Part shown: piece after piece, positions 55,833-64,000 of the stretch
Layout: each line of letters starts with the position of its first letter
Position numbering within the stretch: the stretch's first letter is position 1
Assembly: GCA_021846395.1 (NCBI GenBank)
Contig: JAJZXB010000009.1
Location: 1 to 64,000, forward strand
Length of the DNA stretch: 64,000 bases
Origin: Thermoplasmata archaeon
GTDB taxonomy: Archaea; Thermoplasmatota; Thermoplasmata; Thermoplasmatales; Thermoplasmataceae
Direction of reading: 5' to 3'
Position numbers and translations under genes: made by a program
The notes under the pieces: model-generated
What the model saw: the letters and a program-made list of their open reading frames with translations, nothing else
Told to the model about the DNA's origin: nothing
The model's database searches: none

Positions 55833-56024
55833 ATGAAAAAAGAATATAAGGCTTGTAAAATTTGCAAAAGACTGACACCTGAAAATATCTGCCCAGTGCA
55901 TGGGGAGGAAAAAGCAAAGGAGGACTGGTTCGGTTTTTTAATAATAAATAACATAAATTCCACGATTGCCAATAAGGCCAATGTCTCAGAACCCGGTATA
56001 TATGCCATTAAAGTTAGATCATGA
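55833..56024 (+). CDS. spt4: transcription elongation factor Spt4 (RpoE'')
   Basis: 63-residue zinc protein that pairs with Spt5 to clamp the elongating polymerase. Zinc ligands are in ACKICKRLT and ENICPVHG. WFGFLIINNINSTIA and the end GIYAIKVRS are typical of archaeal Spt4. TAGGTGAAAATATG shows the ribosome binding site between the rpo7 stop and its ATG. The 3' end overlaps the next gene by 23 bases. Confidence 0.94.
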   Translation: MKKEYKACKICKRLTPENICPVHGEEKAKEDWFGFLIINNINSTIANKANVSEPGIYAIKVRS

Positions 56025-56499
56025 TATTGTGCTGAACAATACCATAATTAATACCATAAAGGAATTCAAACACAATCTGACCACATGTTATAAAGTTAAA
56101 GAATTATCAAATTCCTATAAAATTATTAGTGTTGGTGATGTTACAACAGAAAATTTAAAAAATAATAACGTTGAAATTTTTCTTCAGGTTGTTGATCTGA
56201 TGACAAAAAGAAATGAAAGGGTTTTTGAACACATAAAAAATTCGGTAAAGGTACCCAATCCTCCCGGAACCATAAGCCTTGCCCTTATAAATGCAATAAA
56301 AAAAGCATTTGAAAGTGAAAATAAAACAAGAATAGAGGTGCTCGGTGAGGAAGATTTGGCTGTTATACCAATAATATTTTATGCAGATTTCAATACAGTA
56401 ATTGTATATGGAATTCCAGATAAGGGTATGGCATATATAAAAGTAAATAAAGAAATAAAAGATACGGTAAAAAAAATGTTGGGTGATGTAAATGTCTGA
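56002..56499 (+). CDS. DUF359 family, GTP-dependent dephospho-CoA kinase
   Basis: About 165 residues of the archaeal DUF359 family, shown in other archaea to phosphorylate dephospho-CoA with GTP, the last CoA step. Family blocks are [20 protein letters not shown] (consensus VDGKTKR; here the Gly is replaced by Leu-Met), NPPGTIS and the [31 protein letters not shown] region. The start at 56002 keeps a short N terminus while overlapping spt4 by 23 bases; earlier codons lie inside spt4. CoaBC is encoded at 5570-6757. Confidence 0.88.
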   Translation: MPLKLDHDIVLNNTIINTIKEFKHNLTTCYKVKELSNSYKIISVGDVTTENLKNNNVEIFLQVVDLMTKRNERVFEHIKNSVKVPNPPGTISLALINAIKKAFESENKTRIEVLGEEDLAVIPIIFYADFNTVIVYGIPDKGMAYIKVNKEIKDTVKKMLGDVNV

Positions 56500-56809
56500 A
56501 AATACAGTAATAAAAAATTTCAAGGTTGATAGTGAGCGTGACAACGGAGTAGTGTTTAGAAAGGAAATAAAATATACAATAGTATATGATTCTGGAAAAA
56601 CACCTAGCAGGGAACAGATAAAGGATTTGCTTGTGAATTATTACAAGGCATCAAGGGAACTGATTATTGTTGACAATAACAAACAGGAAACTGGGAAGGA
56701 TGAAATAAAGGGATATGCAAAAATTTATGATACAAAGGAACACGCAATGCTATATGAACCTGATTATGAGTTAATAAGAAATAAATTAAAAGAGAAGGAG
56801 GCGCAATGA
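56492..56809 (+). CDS. rps24e: 30S ribosomal protein S24e
   Basis: 105 residues with the S24e core: the [20 protein letters not shown] region, then [19 protein letters not shown], and [19 protein letters not shown] at the end. It overlaps the DUF359 gene by eight bases and the S27ae gene by four (ATGA type), so the five genes form one polycistronic message. Confidence 0.95.
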   Translation: MSENTVIKNFKVDSERDNGVVFRKEIKYTIVYDSGKTPSREQIKDLLVNYYKASRELIIVDNNKQETGKDEIKGYAKIYDTKEHAMLYEPDYELIRNKLKEKEAQ

Positions 56810-56964
56810 TGGAAAAAAGAGAACTATATACAGTGGAAAATGACAAGATAGTTAGAAAAAAAAGGTTCTGCCCAAGATGCGGACCAGGCGTATTTCTTGC
56901 AGAACATAATGATAGATACACATGTGGAAAATGTGGATACACAGAATTTAAAAAGAAAAAATAA
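56806..56964 (+). CDS. rps27ae: 30S ribosomal protein S27ae
   Basis: A 52-residue zinc-ribbon ribosomal protein. It has the two Cys pairs in RFCPRCGPG and [10 protein letters not shown], a basic N-terminal stretch (IVRKKR) and a Lys-rich end. Two ATGs start the gene, and the first overlaps the rps24e stop. Position directly after rps24e is the conserved archaeal order. In eukaryotes the homologue is fused to ubiquitin; here it is free. Confidence 0.94.
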   Translation: MMEKRELYTVENDKIVRKKRFCPRCGPGVFLAEHNDRYTCGKCGYTEFKKKK

Positions 56965-56976
56965 ATCTTTTAATAT

Positions 56977-57276
56977 TTATAAATTGTAAATTATATTTGT
57001 TATTTCTCCGCCTTCCTTTTCTATTGACGATATTCTTTTTCTTAAAAGCTCCTGGGATTCCTTATCATCGGTTTTAACGCCCAGTAATGCAACAAGATAT
57101 GTTAATTGGTAGTCAAGAATTAGGCTCAAAGTTCTAAGATATTCCTGTTTTTCCTCATGTACATTTTTTCTTTTTGTGGCTATAAAACAATCAAAATGCA
57201 CTGACCCATCCTTTGTAAAGGTGAATTTTTCACCAGTCTTTATCAACTTATTGCATATGTAGCATCCGTATTCCAT
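56977..57276 (-). CDS. DUF2175 zinc-binding protein
   Basis: 99 residues. An N-terminal treble-clef or LIM-like site is formed by CYICNKLIKTGEKF and HFDCFIATKRK (Cys-x2-Cys ... His-x2-Cys). A helical C-terminal half follows, including YLRTLSLILDYQLTYLVALLG. It matches the archaeal DUF2175 family, of unknown function. It converges on rps27ae with a 12-base gap. Confidence 0.82.
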   Translation of the reverse strand: MEYGCYICNKLIKTGEKFTFTKDGSVHFDCFIATKRKNVHEEKQEYLRTLSLILDYQLTYLVALLGVKTDDKESQELLRKRISSIEKEGGEITNIIYNL

Positions 57277-57484
57277 AATTCATAATATTTTAAAAGATGT
57301 TAAATTTATCGTCTGAAAAATCGCTAAATCCATTGTAAATTAACATTTTTACGCAGATTTCGAATATATGAACATTGACACTTTCTAAAAATGGATTCCT
57401 CAAACATACCATTCTCATAGTTTTTTAAAACACTTGTAAGTTGGTAATAAAAATGCAATATAAAATGAAAAAAATTAAAAGAAT

Positions 57485-57856
57485 TTATTTTTTTTGAGTT
57501 TTTGCCATCAATATTATTGCAATTGAAATAATTATCATGATAAAGTCTAGAATCAGTGCAGCAATAGAATCTGTTGTGTATGGAAGTTTAGTATTGAACA
57601 CCGGTGCTATTGCCACTCTGGATTCAAAAAGCAAAGCCGCATCAAGTATATAAAATATCAATACAGGAATAAAGAATTTTCTTCTGTCTTCTAGAAACAT
57701 CATCCCACTTGCAATGCTTATGGCTATAACAAAACCGAAAAAAACCTTTGCCACAAACGGAAGGGGCAACCCAATTAAAACAAAATGTAATCCCGCCCAT
57801 AACATTGAACCGAAAAATCCAAGCCATTGTAGTATCTGATAGCTATATTTATTCAT
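57485..57856 (-). CDS. four-helix integral membrane protein
   Basis: 123 residues with about four hydrophobic segments: ILQWLGFFGSMLWAGLHFVL, FVAKVFFGFVIAISIASG, FFIPVLIFYILDAALLF, and SIAALILDFIMIIISIAIIL, the last followed by a lysine-rich end. I do not recognise a family. It could be a small membrane sensor or part of an unseen complex. The 210 bases between it and DUF2175 hold nothing I can name. Confidence 0.7.
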   Translation of the reverse strand: MNKYSYQILQWLGFFGSMLWAGLHFVLIGLPLPFVAKVFFGFVIAISIASGMMFLEDRRKFFIPVLIFYILDAALLFESRVAIAPVFNTKLPYTTDSIAALILDFIMIIISIAIILMAKTQKK

Positions 57857-58125
57857 ATGTATACAAATAAATATTATTATTTAGAAATTATTGTGGGATA
57901 TTGTCTACAATTCCCATACAATTTACAAAAATAATAATTATGTTATATGACCTTATGTATTCTGAGAGTTGTGAAAATTTAATGGTTACAGTATATCTTA
58001 TAAAAGTTATTAGGTAAAAAATTTTTAAATTCTAAATTTAAAATTATATGTGGACAATATTCGTTTAATATTTAAAAATTTCAGCATATAAAAAAATATA
58101 TCTAAATTAATAATATATTCCATGG

Positions 58126-59415
58126 ATGGAAAAAATAAAAAACATATTATCGGATGATTTTATAAATTCAGATGTAACCATACATGGATGGGTTTACAGA
58201 ACGAGAAGTTCAGGAAAAATAACATTTATAATTTTAAGAGATTCTTCCGGAATAATTCAGTGCATTGCAAATTCAGTAAATCTAAATGAAGAACAGATGA
58301 AGGAACTTTCTTCAATGACTATTGAAAGCAGCATGGAGATTACCGGTTCAATAAAAAAAGAGACAAGAGCAATTACTGGCTATGAACTGGCAATTAAATC
58401 CTATAAAATCTATGAAAGAAATGAAAATTTTCCCATTACTAAGGATCTTGGTGAGGAATTTTTGCTGGATAACAGGCATCTATGGCTCAGAAGCAGAGAG
58501 TTTACATCTGTGCTTAAAATAAGATCGACCATATTCCAGGCATTTTCGGATTTTTTTTATAAAAATGATTATTATCAAGTACAGGCCCCAATGCTTGTCT
58601 CAACCGCAACCGAAGGCGGGTCAACTTTATTTACGGTTGATTTTTTTGGGGAAAAAGTAAATTTAACCCAGAGCACACAGTTTTATCTTGAAACACTAAT
58701 TTACAGTCTTGAAAAGGTGTTTACAATTGCCCCGAGCTTCAGGGCAGAGAAATCAAGAACCAGAAGGCATCTTACTGAATACTGGCACGCCGAAGCGGAA
58801 GTGGCATGGTACAGTAATGAGGATATGATGAGGGACGAGGAACAGATGATCGGATATATCATTGATCAGGTTATAAAAAATAATGAAGAAGATTTAAAAA
58901 TAATCAACAGAGATATAAATATGCTAAAGAAAATTAAACCACCATTTCAGAGGATAAAATACAGGGATTTAATAGAAATGTCAAAACAATTTGGAATGAA
59001 TTTAAAATACGGAGACGATCTTGGTGCTGATGAAGAATACAGCATAATGATCAATTTTGATAAACCCATATTTGTCACAGATTATCCCGAGTCATTGAAA
59101 ACATTTTATCACAGGCCAGATCCTGACAATCCGGGAGAAATTCTCTGCCACGATATGCTTGCTCCGGAAGGATATGGTGAAGTAATAGGCGGTGGGGAAA
59201 GGATTTACGATTTAAACCAATTGATGGAAAGAATAAAAAATAACGATCTGAACGAGGAAAATTATTACTGGTATCTTGATTTAAGGAAATATGGCAGCAT
59301 ACCACACAGTGGCTTTGGGCTTGGCATGGACCGTCTGGTTACATGGATATGTGGGCTTAAAAATATAAAGGAATCTCTACCCTATCCAAGAACAATAAGG
59401 AGAATAAAACCATGA
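58126..59415 (+). CDS. asnS: asparaginyl-tRNA synthetase
   Basis: Class IIb synthetase of 429 residues. The N-terminal OB fold ([23 protein letters not shown]) binds the anticodon. The catalytic domain has motif 2 in [21 protein letters not shown] and motif 3 in [21 protein letters not shown]. The HLTEYW and [11 protein letters not shown] features indicate Asn rather than Asp specificity. It is coupled to hemE by an ATGA overlap. Confidence 0.92.
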   Translation: MEKIKNILSDDFINSDVTIHGWVYRTRSSGKITFIILRDSSGIIQCIANSVNLNEEQMKELSSMTIESSMEITGSIKKETRAITGYELAIKSYKIYERNENFPITKDLGEEFLLDNRHLWLRSREFTSVLKIRSTIFQAFSDFFYKNDYYQVQAPMLVSTATEGGSTLFTVDFFGEKVNLTQSTQFYLETLIYSLEKVFTIAPSFRAEKSRTRRHLTEYWHAEAEVAWYSNEDMMRDEEQMIGYIIDQVIKNNEEDLKIINRDINMLKKIKPPFQRIKYRDLIEMSKQFGMNLKYGDDLGADEEYSIMINFDKPIFVTDYPESLKTFYHRPDPDNPGEILCHDMLAPEGYGEVIGGGERIYDLNQLMERIKNNDLNEENYYWYLDLRKYGSIPHSGFGLGMDRLVTWICGLKNIKESLPYPRTIRRIKP

Positions 59416-60425
59416 ATGATTTTATTTCAATGGTCAAATATCATCAATCAGAAAAAATTCCCGTCTGGTTCATGAGGCAGGCGGGGAGATATATGAAACT
59501 GTATCAGGATATACGGAAGGACAATACAATAAGGGAAATATGCATGAATCCCGAATTAACCGAGAGGATTACATATGAACCGGTAAAGCTCCTTGGAGTT
59601 GATTCAGCAATAATATTCGCGGATATTATACTGCCTCTTGAAGCTATGGGATATAAAATTGGTTTTAATTCAAACGGACCAGTAATAGAAAATGGATATA
59701 CAGATAATAGGGAAATGAAAAATATACATGAATTCGAGTATAAAAGCCTGAAATACAGAACTGTTGATGCAATAAAATTATTTAAGGAAAAACATAAAAC
59801 TCCACTGATAGGCTTTTCAGGAGGTATTGTAACAATTCTCTCATATATTATCTCGGGAAAATCAGACAGTAATCTGTTAAAGACTAAAAAGGTGATGTTC
59901 AATGATGAAGCTTTCAAAAGTTATGTTAAATTAATAAAGGAAATGATAATTGAATATTTGAAAATACAGGTAAAATCAGGAGTTGATGCAATTCAGATTT
60001 TTGATAGCTGGCTAGGATCAATTTCTCCATATGCATTTAACAAATATTTAAAAAATGATGTTATGGAAATAATAAATGAATTCAAAGGTAAGATACCAAT
60101 TATTTATTTCTCAACTGGAACTTCCGGAATTGTTGATGAATTAAGAGATACTGGTCCGGATTTTATCAGCATTGATTGGCGTATAAAGTTGAGTAATGTA
60201 CGAAAAATGATTGGGAACAATATAGGATTGCAAGGGAATCTCGATCCTTATACGGTTTCATACAATCAGAACGAAGCCATACATGAAACCAAAGATATAT
60301 TAGGCAATTTGAAGAATCATGACAATTACATATTCAATCTTGGTCACGGTGTTTTACCAGAAACGGATGAAAACACATTAAAAGAAATAACTGAACTGAT
60401 TCATAATTATAAACAAAAAAGATAA
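59412..60425 (+). CDS. hemE: uroporphyrinogen III decarboxylase
   Basis: 337 residues. The N-terminal substrate motif [19 protein letters not shown] is intact. [17 protein letters not shown], the [16 protein letters not shown] segment, [22 protein letters not shown] and the [11 protein letters not shown] end follow the family. It decarboxylates uroporphyrinogen III to coproporphyrinogen III, feeding haem synthesis. The pairing with asnS is positional only, and no other haem gene is in the window. Confidence 0.93.
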   Translation: MNDFISMVKYHQSEKIPVWFMRQAGRYMKLYQDIRKDNTIREICMNPELTERITYEPVKLLGVDSAIIFADIILPLEAMGYKIGFNSNGPVIENGYTDNREMKNIHEFEYKSLKYRTVDAIKLFKEKHKTPLIGFSGGIVTILSYIISGKSDSNLLKTKKVMFNDEAFKSYVKLIKEMIIEYLKIQVKSGVDAIQIFDSWLGSISPYAFNKYLKNDVMEIINEFKGKIPIIYFSTGTSGIVDELRDTGPDFISIDWRIKLSNVRKMIGNNIGLQGNLDPYTVSYNQNEAIHETKDILGNLKNHDNYIFNLGHGVLPETDENTLKEITELIHNYKQKR

Positions 60426-60449
60426 TATATCATTTTATTTTAAGTATTT

Positions 60450-61505
60450 ATGGAAAGCACTGGAAGTTCAATTTTACCATTACACTATGGCCATCCACCG
60501 GAATATCTATATAAAAGGATGGTGCGCCTTGGTGGCATAATCAGTGACATAATTATAAAAAATTTTGGAACAGGTGATTTTTTAAAAAAACTATCCGATC
60601 CCTTCTGGTTTCATTCACTATCACTTGCAATAGGGTTTGACTGGAATTCAAGCGGTACAACCACTGCAACATTGAGTGCACTGAAAAATTATTTAAATAA
60701 AAGTGATGATATTTTTATCCTTGGTGGAAAGGGCAATCATCTGAATGGCATTAAGGATGAATTCAAAATTCTTGAGAGTAATGGAAATATAAAAGAGAGT
60801 TTATTGCGCAGTATCAAGAATAGTGCAACAAAAATAGCTAAAATTGATGAAAAACTACTCCAGGACAACTTTGATTTATATATGCAATTTATAATAATTG
60901 ACTATAAGGGCAATTATTCAATTGTGCAGCAGGGCATGAACAAAAACACTCGCCTTGCCAGAAGATATCACTGGATAAACGGTATCAGGGATTATTATAA
61001 TGATGGAAGAAATGGATTGTCCGGTTATGAAAATAACAATGTGCTTGATTTATCCACATCAAAAAGTGGTGAAAATAAAAAGGGAATAATAGACATTATA
61101 AAGGATAATCCATTAAAATATTCTAGGCAAAGAAGTCTTGATAATTACATGGAAAAAAATGTTCTGGATTTAAATTATCACATAAACTGGAATAAAATGA
61201 GGGAGTTGTATGAATATAATCCCGATAATTTCGATGAGTTAATGTCCATTAAAGGATTGCAAAAATCCACAATAAGAGCACTGGCATATCTATCAGAGAT
61301 AATATATGGCCATCAAGCATCCTATATCGATCCTGTAAGATTTTCATTCTGCCTTGGAGGTAAAGATGGTGTCCCAAAACCAGTCAATATAAATGATTAT
61401 GATACTGCTATAAAATTTTACGGTGACATTTTAAATGGGAATCCAGAAAAATTTGATATACTAAGAAGATTATCAAAAATGAGCTATTCACACTATAAAC
61501 TTTAA
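60450..61505 (+). CDS. DUF763 family protein
   Basis: 351 residues of the conserved archaeal/bacterial DUF763 family. The typical N terminus is LPLHYGHPPEYLYKRMVRLGG, followed by DPFWFHSLSLAIGFDWNSSGTTTATL and RLARRYHWI. The C-terminal FDELMSIKGLQKSTIRALAYL looks like a helix-hairpin-helix DNA-binding element, suggesting a nucleic acid role. It starts 25 bases after hemE and is likely co-transcribed. Function is unestablished. Confidence 0.87.
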   Translation: MESTGSSILPLHYGHPPEYLYKRMVRLGGIISDIIIKNFGTGDFLKKLSDPFWFHSLSLAIGFDWNSSGTTTATLSALKNYLNKSDDIFILGGKGNHLNGIKDEFKILESNGNIKESLLRSIKNSATKIAKIDEKLLQDNFDLYMQFIIIDYKGNYSIVQQGMNKNTRLARRYHWINGIRDYYNDGRNGLSGYENNNVLDLSTSKSGENKKGIIDIIKDNPLKYSRQRSLDNYMEKNVLDLNYHINWNKMRELYEYNPDNFDELMSIKGLQKSTIRALAYLSEIIYGHQASYIDPVRFSFCLGGKDGVPKPVNINDYDTAIKFYGDILNGNPEKFDILRRLSKMSYSHYKL

Positions 61506-61664
61506 ACCACATTATATGACAATCACACTTTTATTTTATTAAAATGATATTAAATATTTCCGCTTTTTAATCTTAATATACTAGGTTAAATGGAGAATGT
61601 CAGGTTAAGAGTGAACATTCAGATGACTGGTATATCAGGAAAAATAAATTAACATCACTCAAAT

Positions 61665-61930
61665 ACAGGTTTTTTATCCTTTATGAATTTATTTGAGTTA
61701 AGATCAATTGTGGCTTCTTTAATTTGAGATCTATTATTCATCACAATGGGACCGTATCAGAATATATCTTCCTTTATTGGCTTTCAATTGAGAAGAAGAA
61801 ATTCCAAATTATCACGGGGTTTTATCACAATTTCATCCCCATTAATAGAAAATACCATGGCATTCCCCGGTTCATGTTTTTGATTATTTATTGAAATTTC
61901 TCCATTTACGGTATATATGATTTTTTTGTA
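61665..61930 (-). pseudogene. pirin C-terminal remnant with two in-frame TGA codons
   Basis: On the minus strand the frame reads YTVNGEISINNQKHEPGNAM through EFLLLN, a TGA at 61784-61786, KPIKEDIF, a TGA at 61757-61759, then YGPIVMNNRSQIKEATIDL to a stop at 61665. This matches the pirin C terminus (FLLLxGKPLxExIxxYGPFVMN). The first TGA replaces a Gly (GGA) and the second is probably a Trp (TGG). The N-terminal pirin domain with its metal ligands is missing. It is a relic; the neighbouring gap is otherwise empty. Confidence 0.75.
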
Positions 61931-62054
61931 ATAATTTTTTGTAAAGATTTTCTATATGTCCATATACACTGTATATAATTCAGCATCATCATTCAGTAAA
62001 TTAAAAGCATCATTCACAAAAAGGTATTATATACGTATTTCCCATAACACTCTT

Positions 62055-63398
62055 ATGGAACTCAAGAGAAACATAACGCTCTTTAACGCAGTCATGATAA
62101 ATCTGGGGGCCATAATTGGTGCAGGAATTTTTGTAATTATAGGCATAGCATCATTTAAAGCCGGTCCTGCAATAGTAATATCCATAATATTATCAAGCAT
62201 CATTGCAATATTTACTGGTTTAAGTTTTTCTGAAATTGCAAGACACGTATCAAAAGAAGGAGGGGTGTATGAATATGCTAAAAGTGTCTTGTCCCCAATG
62301 CCAGGATTCATTGGAGGATGGATGTGGACATTTGGCAATATTATTGGAATCGCAGCAGTGGCCTTGAGTTTCGGAAGCTATGTGAATGCATTGACAGGCT
62401 TAAAATTAAACCCATTGTTTTTTGCCATAATATGTATATTATCGTTTATGACACTAAACGTTTTGGGGATTAAAAACTCTGCTAAAACAATAACTGGAAT
62501 TGTAATCGTAAATTTAATAATTTTAATGGCATTTATATTTTCTGGCTTAAGCAATTTTAACTCTGGAAATTTTGTAAATTTTATGCCACACGGAATATCC
62601 GGGATTATAACAGGAACCGCTTTAATCTTTTTTGCCTTTACTGGATTTTCAAGAGTTACAACCATAAGCGATGAAATTGTAAATCCAGAAAAAACAATAC
62701 CACGGGCGATTATTTTATCAATAATCATATCATCAGTTTTGTATATTCTTGTTGCTGTGGCGTTGTTAGGATTCAAACCATATTATGATTATTCAACATC
62801 ATCATCACCCCTGGCACTTGCAATAAAATCATTGAACGATTATTATTTAACAATTTTAATCTCAATAGGTGGAATTACTGCAACTGCAGGAGTTACACTC
62901 ACGGGAATACTGGGAACCTCGAGAGTATTGTTTGCCATGGGAAGAGATGATGAATTGCCAAAAAAATTATCATATATAGATAAATTTTCAACACCCATAA
63001 TAGCCATAACTGTATCCGCTATACTTGGTATACTATTTTTAATATTCGTATCATTTGGAACCATAGTTGAAGCCTCAAATTCTGCGGTTTTAACCTCTTA
63101 CATAATTATAAATATTTCAGCAATAGTTCTATATTTTAAATTGAGAAACAATGAAAAATCAAATGCAAATTTGTCAAAAAAACCATATTTTATTATTATA
63201 CCCATTATGGGAATATCAACAATAATATTGATCATATTTTATATAAATGTTGCCAGTCTCTCCATTACCGGTGTACTATTACTTTTAAGTTTTATATATT
63301 ATATTGTAAGGAAATATGTGATAAAAATTAATGGAAAAAGAATACCAAAGCATAGTGAAGTGAGGGCCTTTGGTTTGAGCAGATTAAGAAAACTGTAA
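62055..63398 (+). CDS. APC-superfamily amino acid permease
   Basis: About 447 residues with some twelve membrane segments. The first includes the signature FNAVMINLGAIIGAGIFVIIG of APC transporters, and a FTGFSRVTTISDEIVNPEKT loop is typical. A TATA-like ATTATATACG about 25 bases before ATG 62055 favours this start; the frame is open for 33 codons upstream but without a ribosome binding site. Basic amino acids or other cationic solutes are possible substrates; none is indicated by neighbours. Confidence 0.88.
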   Translation: MELKRNITLFNAVMINLGAIIGAGIFVIIGIASFKAGPAIVISIILSSIIAIFTGLSFSEIARHVSKEGGVYEYAKSVLSPMPGFIGGWMWTFGNIIGIAAVALSFGSYVNALTGLKLNPLFFAIICILSFMTLNVLGIKNSAKTITGIVIVNLIILMAFIFSGLSNFNSGNFVNFMPHGISGIITGTALIFFAFTGFSRVTTISDEIVNPEKTIPRAIILSIIISSVLYILVAVALLGFKPYYDYSTSSSPLALAIKSLNDYYLTILISIGGITATAGVTLTGILGTSRVLFAMGRDDELPKKLSYIDKFSTPIIAITVSAILGILFLIFVSFGTIVEASNSAVLTSYIIINISAIVLYFKLRNNEKSNANLSKKPYFIIIPIMGISTIILIIFYINVASLSITGVLLLLSFIYYIVRKYVIKINGKRIPKHSEVRAFGLSRLRKL

Positions 63399-63448
63399 AT
63401 AATATTATATTGTATTTTTACATTTTAAAAAATCATTGGAAATAATTT

Positions 63449-64000
63449 TCATTGCTCTATATATTTTTTAATTTCCTTAAGGAAATCCGTGAAATCTGCC
63501 TTTTTAAGTATGCCCGTATTTACATTCCTTGGACTTGGGTGATATGAGCAATATAACCTTTTATCACCTAGCTCATAAAAAGTCTTATTTCCGAACTTAA
63601 ATTTGCCATGTTTGATATCTGCATTATCCAAATATGATATAAAGGAATCAAACGCAATTTTTCCAAGAACAAGTATTGCCTTCAAATTACTCATTCCATT
63701 TATCTCCTGTCTAAAAAACGGGGAGCAGTTTTCGAGCTCCTCTTTCAATGGAACGTTATCTGGCGGCGCACATTTAAGTGCCAGTGTTATGTACATATTG
63801 TAATAAATAAGTCCATCATCTTTATTTTCTGAAATTGGAATATTTGTAAATCCCGCTTCATAAAGACTGGATATTAGAAAATCTGAACTTTTATCTCCAG
63901 TGAATATTCTCCCTGTTCTATTGCCACCACTGAATGCCGGAGCCAGTCCTATAATTAAAAGCCTCCCATTAATATCTCCATATCCTGGCACGGGCCTGTT
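63449..64000 (-). CDS. uracil-DNA glycosylase family 5 (UDGb), partial
   Basis: C-terminal 184 or so residues of a UDGb-type enzyme, running off the right window edge. The active-site block is PVPGYGDINGRLLIIGLAP followed by GGNRTGRIFTGD, as in family 5. The late motif SYHPSPRNVNTG fits the same family. CAPPDNVPLKEELENC suggests the Fe-S cluster cysteines. It removes uracil and related deaminated bases from DNA and would hand abasic sites to the endonuclease IV encoded at 7940-8788. The true start is outside the window. Confidence 0.9.
   Translation of the reverse strand, partial: NRPVPGYGDINGRLLIIGLAPAFSGGNRTGRIFTGDKSSDFLISSLYEAGFTNIPISENKDDGLIYYNMYITLALKCAPPDNVPLKEELENCSPFFRQEINGMSNLKAILVLGKIAFDSFISYLDNADIKHGKFKFGNKTFYELGDKRLYCSYHPSPRNVNTGILKKADFTDFLKEIKKYIEQ

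Noticed and set aside
61757-61786. UGA recoding (selenocysteine or Trp) in the pirin-like frame
   Set aside because: One of the two TGA codons replaces a conserved Gly, the N-terminal domain is absent, and no other gene in the window uses internal TGA; decay is simpler.

Overview
The window is an AT-rich, densely packed archaeal chromosome segment. Gene content points to the Thermoplasmatales (Thermoplasma, Picrophilus, Ferroplasma or Acidiplasma type). The evidence is a close relative of the Thermoplasma tricorn-interacting factor F1, archaeal Rpo7/Spt4/S24e/S27ae and S3Ae genes, NMD3, diphthine synthase, class II HMG-CoA reductase, a GTP-dependent dephospho-CoA kinase family gene, and an elongator tRNA-Met with a bulge-helix-bulge intron. 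First genes of operons tend to have a TATA-like box about 25-30 bases before the ATG (leaderless style). Internal genes carry a GGTGA ribosome binding site 4-8 bases before the start or overlap the previous stop by ATGA. Both rules were used to choose starts. No species is named because the sequence alone does not settle it.

Layout. 1-9.95 kb: metallo-beta-lactamase protein, pyrIB, HMG-CoA reductase with a TPR protein, coaBC, and a TrmB regulator / endonuclease IV / DUF1015 cluster whose last codons lie inside a tRNA-Thr gene. 10-13.4 kb: a DEDDh exonuclease preceded by two micro-ORFs, a TusA-like small protein, a small winged-helix protein, a peroxiredoxin plus AhpD-like pair, and the intron-containing tRNA-Met. 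13.4-29.7 kb, mostly minus strand: S3Ae, arginine deiminase, NMD3, a thioredoxin-fold DUF255 protein, SurE, an amino acid permease, gamma-glutamyltransferase, purEK, an ACT-domain regulator, a frameshifted MFS transporter, glycyl-tRNA synthetase, a CBS protein and an Lrp/AsnC regulator.

29.9-40.5 kb is the centrepiece: eight tightly coupled plus-strand genes that together encode a reductive pyrimidine catabolic route with its own uptake. They are two NCS1 permeases, cytosine deaminase, a dihydropyrimidine/dihydroorotate dehydrogenase-like flavoprotein, dihydropyrimidinase, a beta-ureidopropionase-like amidase, an omega-aminotransferase and a methylmalonate-semialdehyde-type dehydrogenase. The predicted flow is cytosine to uracil, dihydrouracil, N-carbamoyl-beta-alanine, beta-alanine, malonate semialdehyde and acetyl-CoA. 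A divergent Lrp-type regulator sits at its head. A decayed MFS transporter, a nucleoside 2-deoxyribosyltransferase and a nucleoside hydrolase follow. The reductase lacks the Fe-S domain, the partner subunit and the usual catalytic cysteine of known enzymes, which makes it the most interesting unknown here.

43-52.8 kb is more mobile and accessory. It holds an acyl-CoA ligase, a GmhB-type phosphatase bracketed by two inverted decayed transposase tails (probably IS605/TnpB), factor F1, enolase with diphthine synthase, a tiny eL41 gene, a complete IS66-family element with perfect target duplication, a GH12-type glucanase and an M20 peptidase. 53-64 kb returns to core functions: a large surface-type membrane protein, rpo7-spt4-DUF359-rps24e-rps27ae, asnS-hemE-DUF763, a pirin remnant with two in-frame stops, a permease, and a family 5 uracil-DNA glycosylase cut by the window edge.
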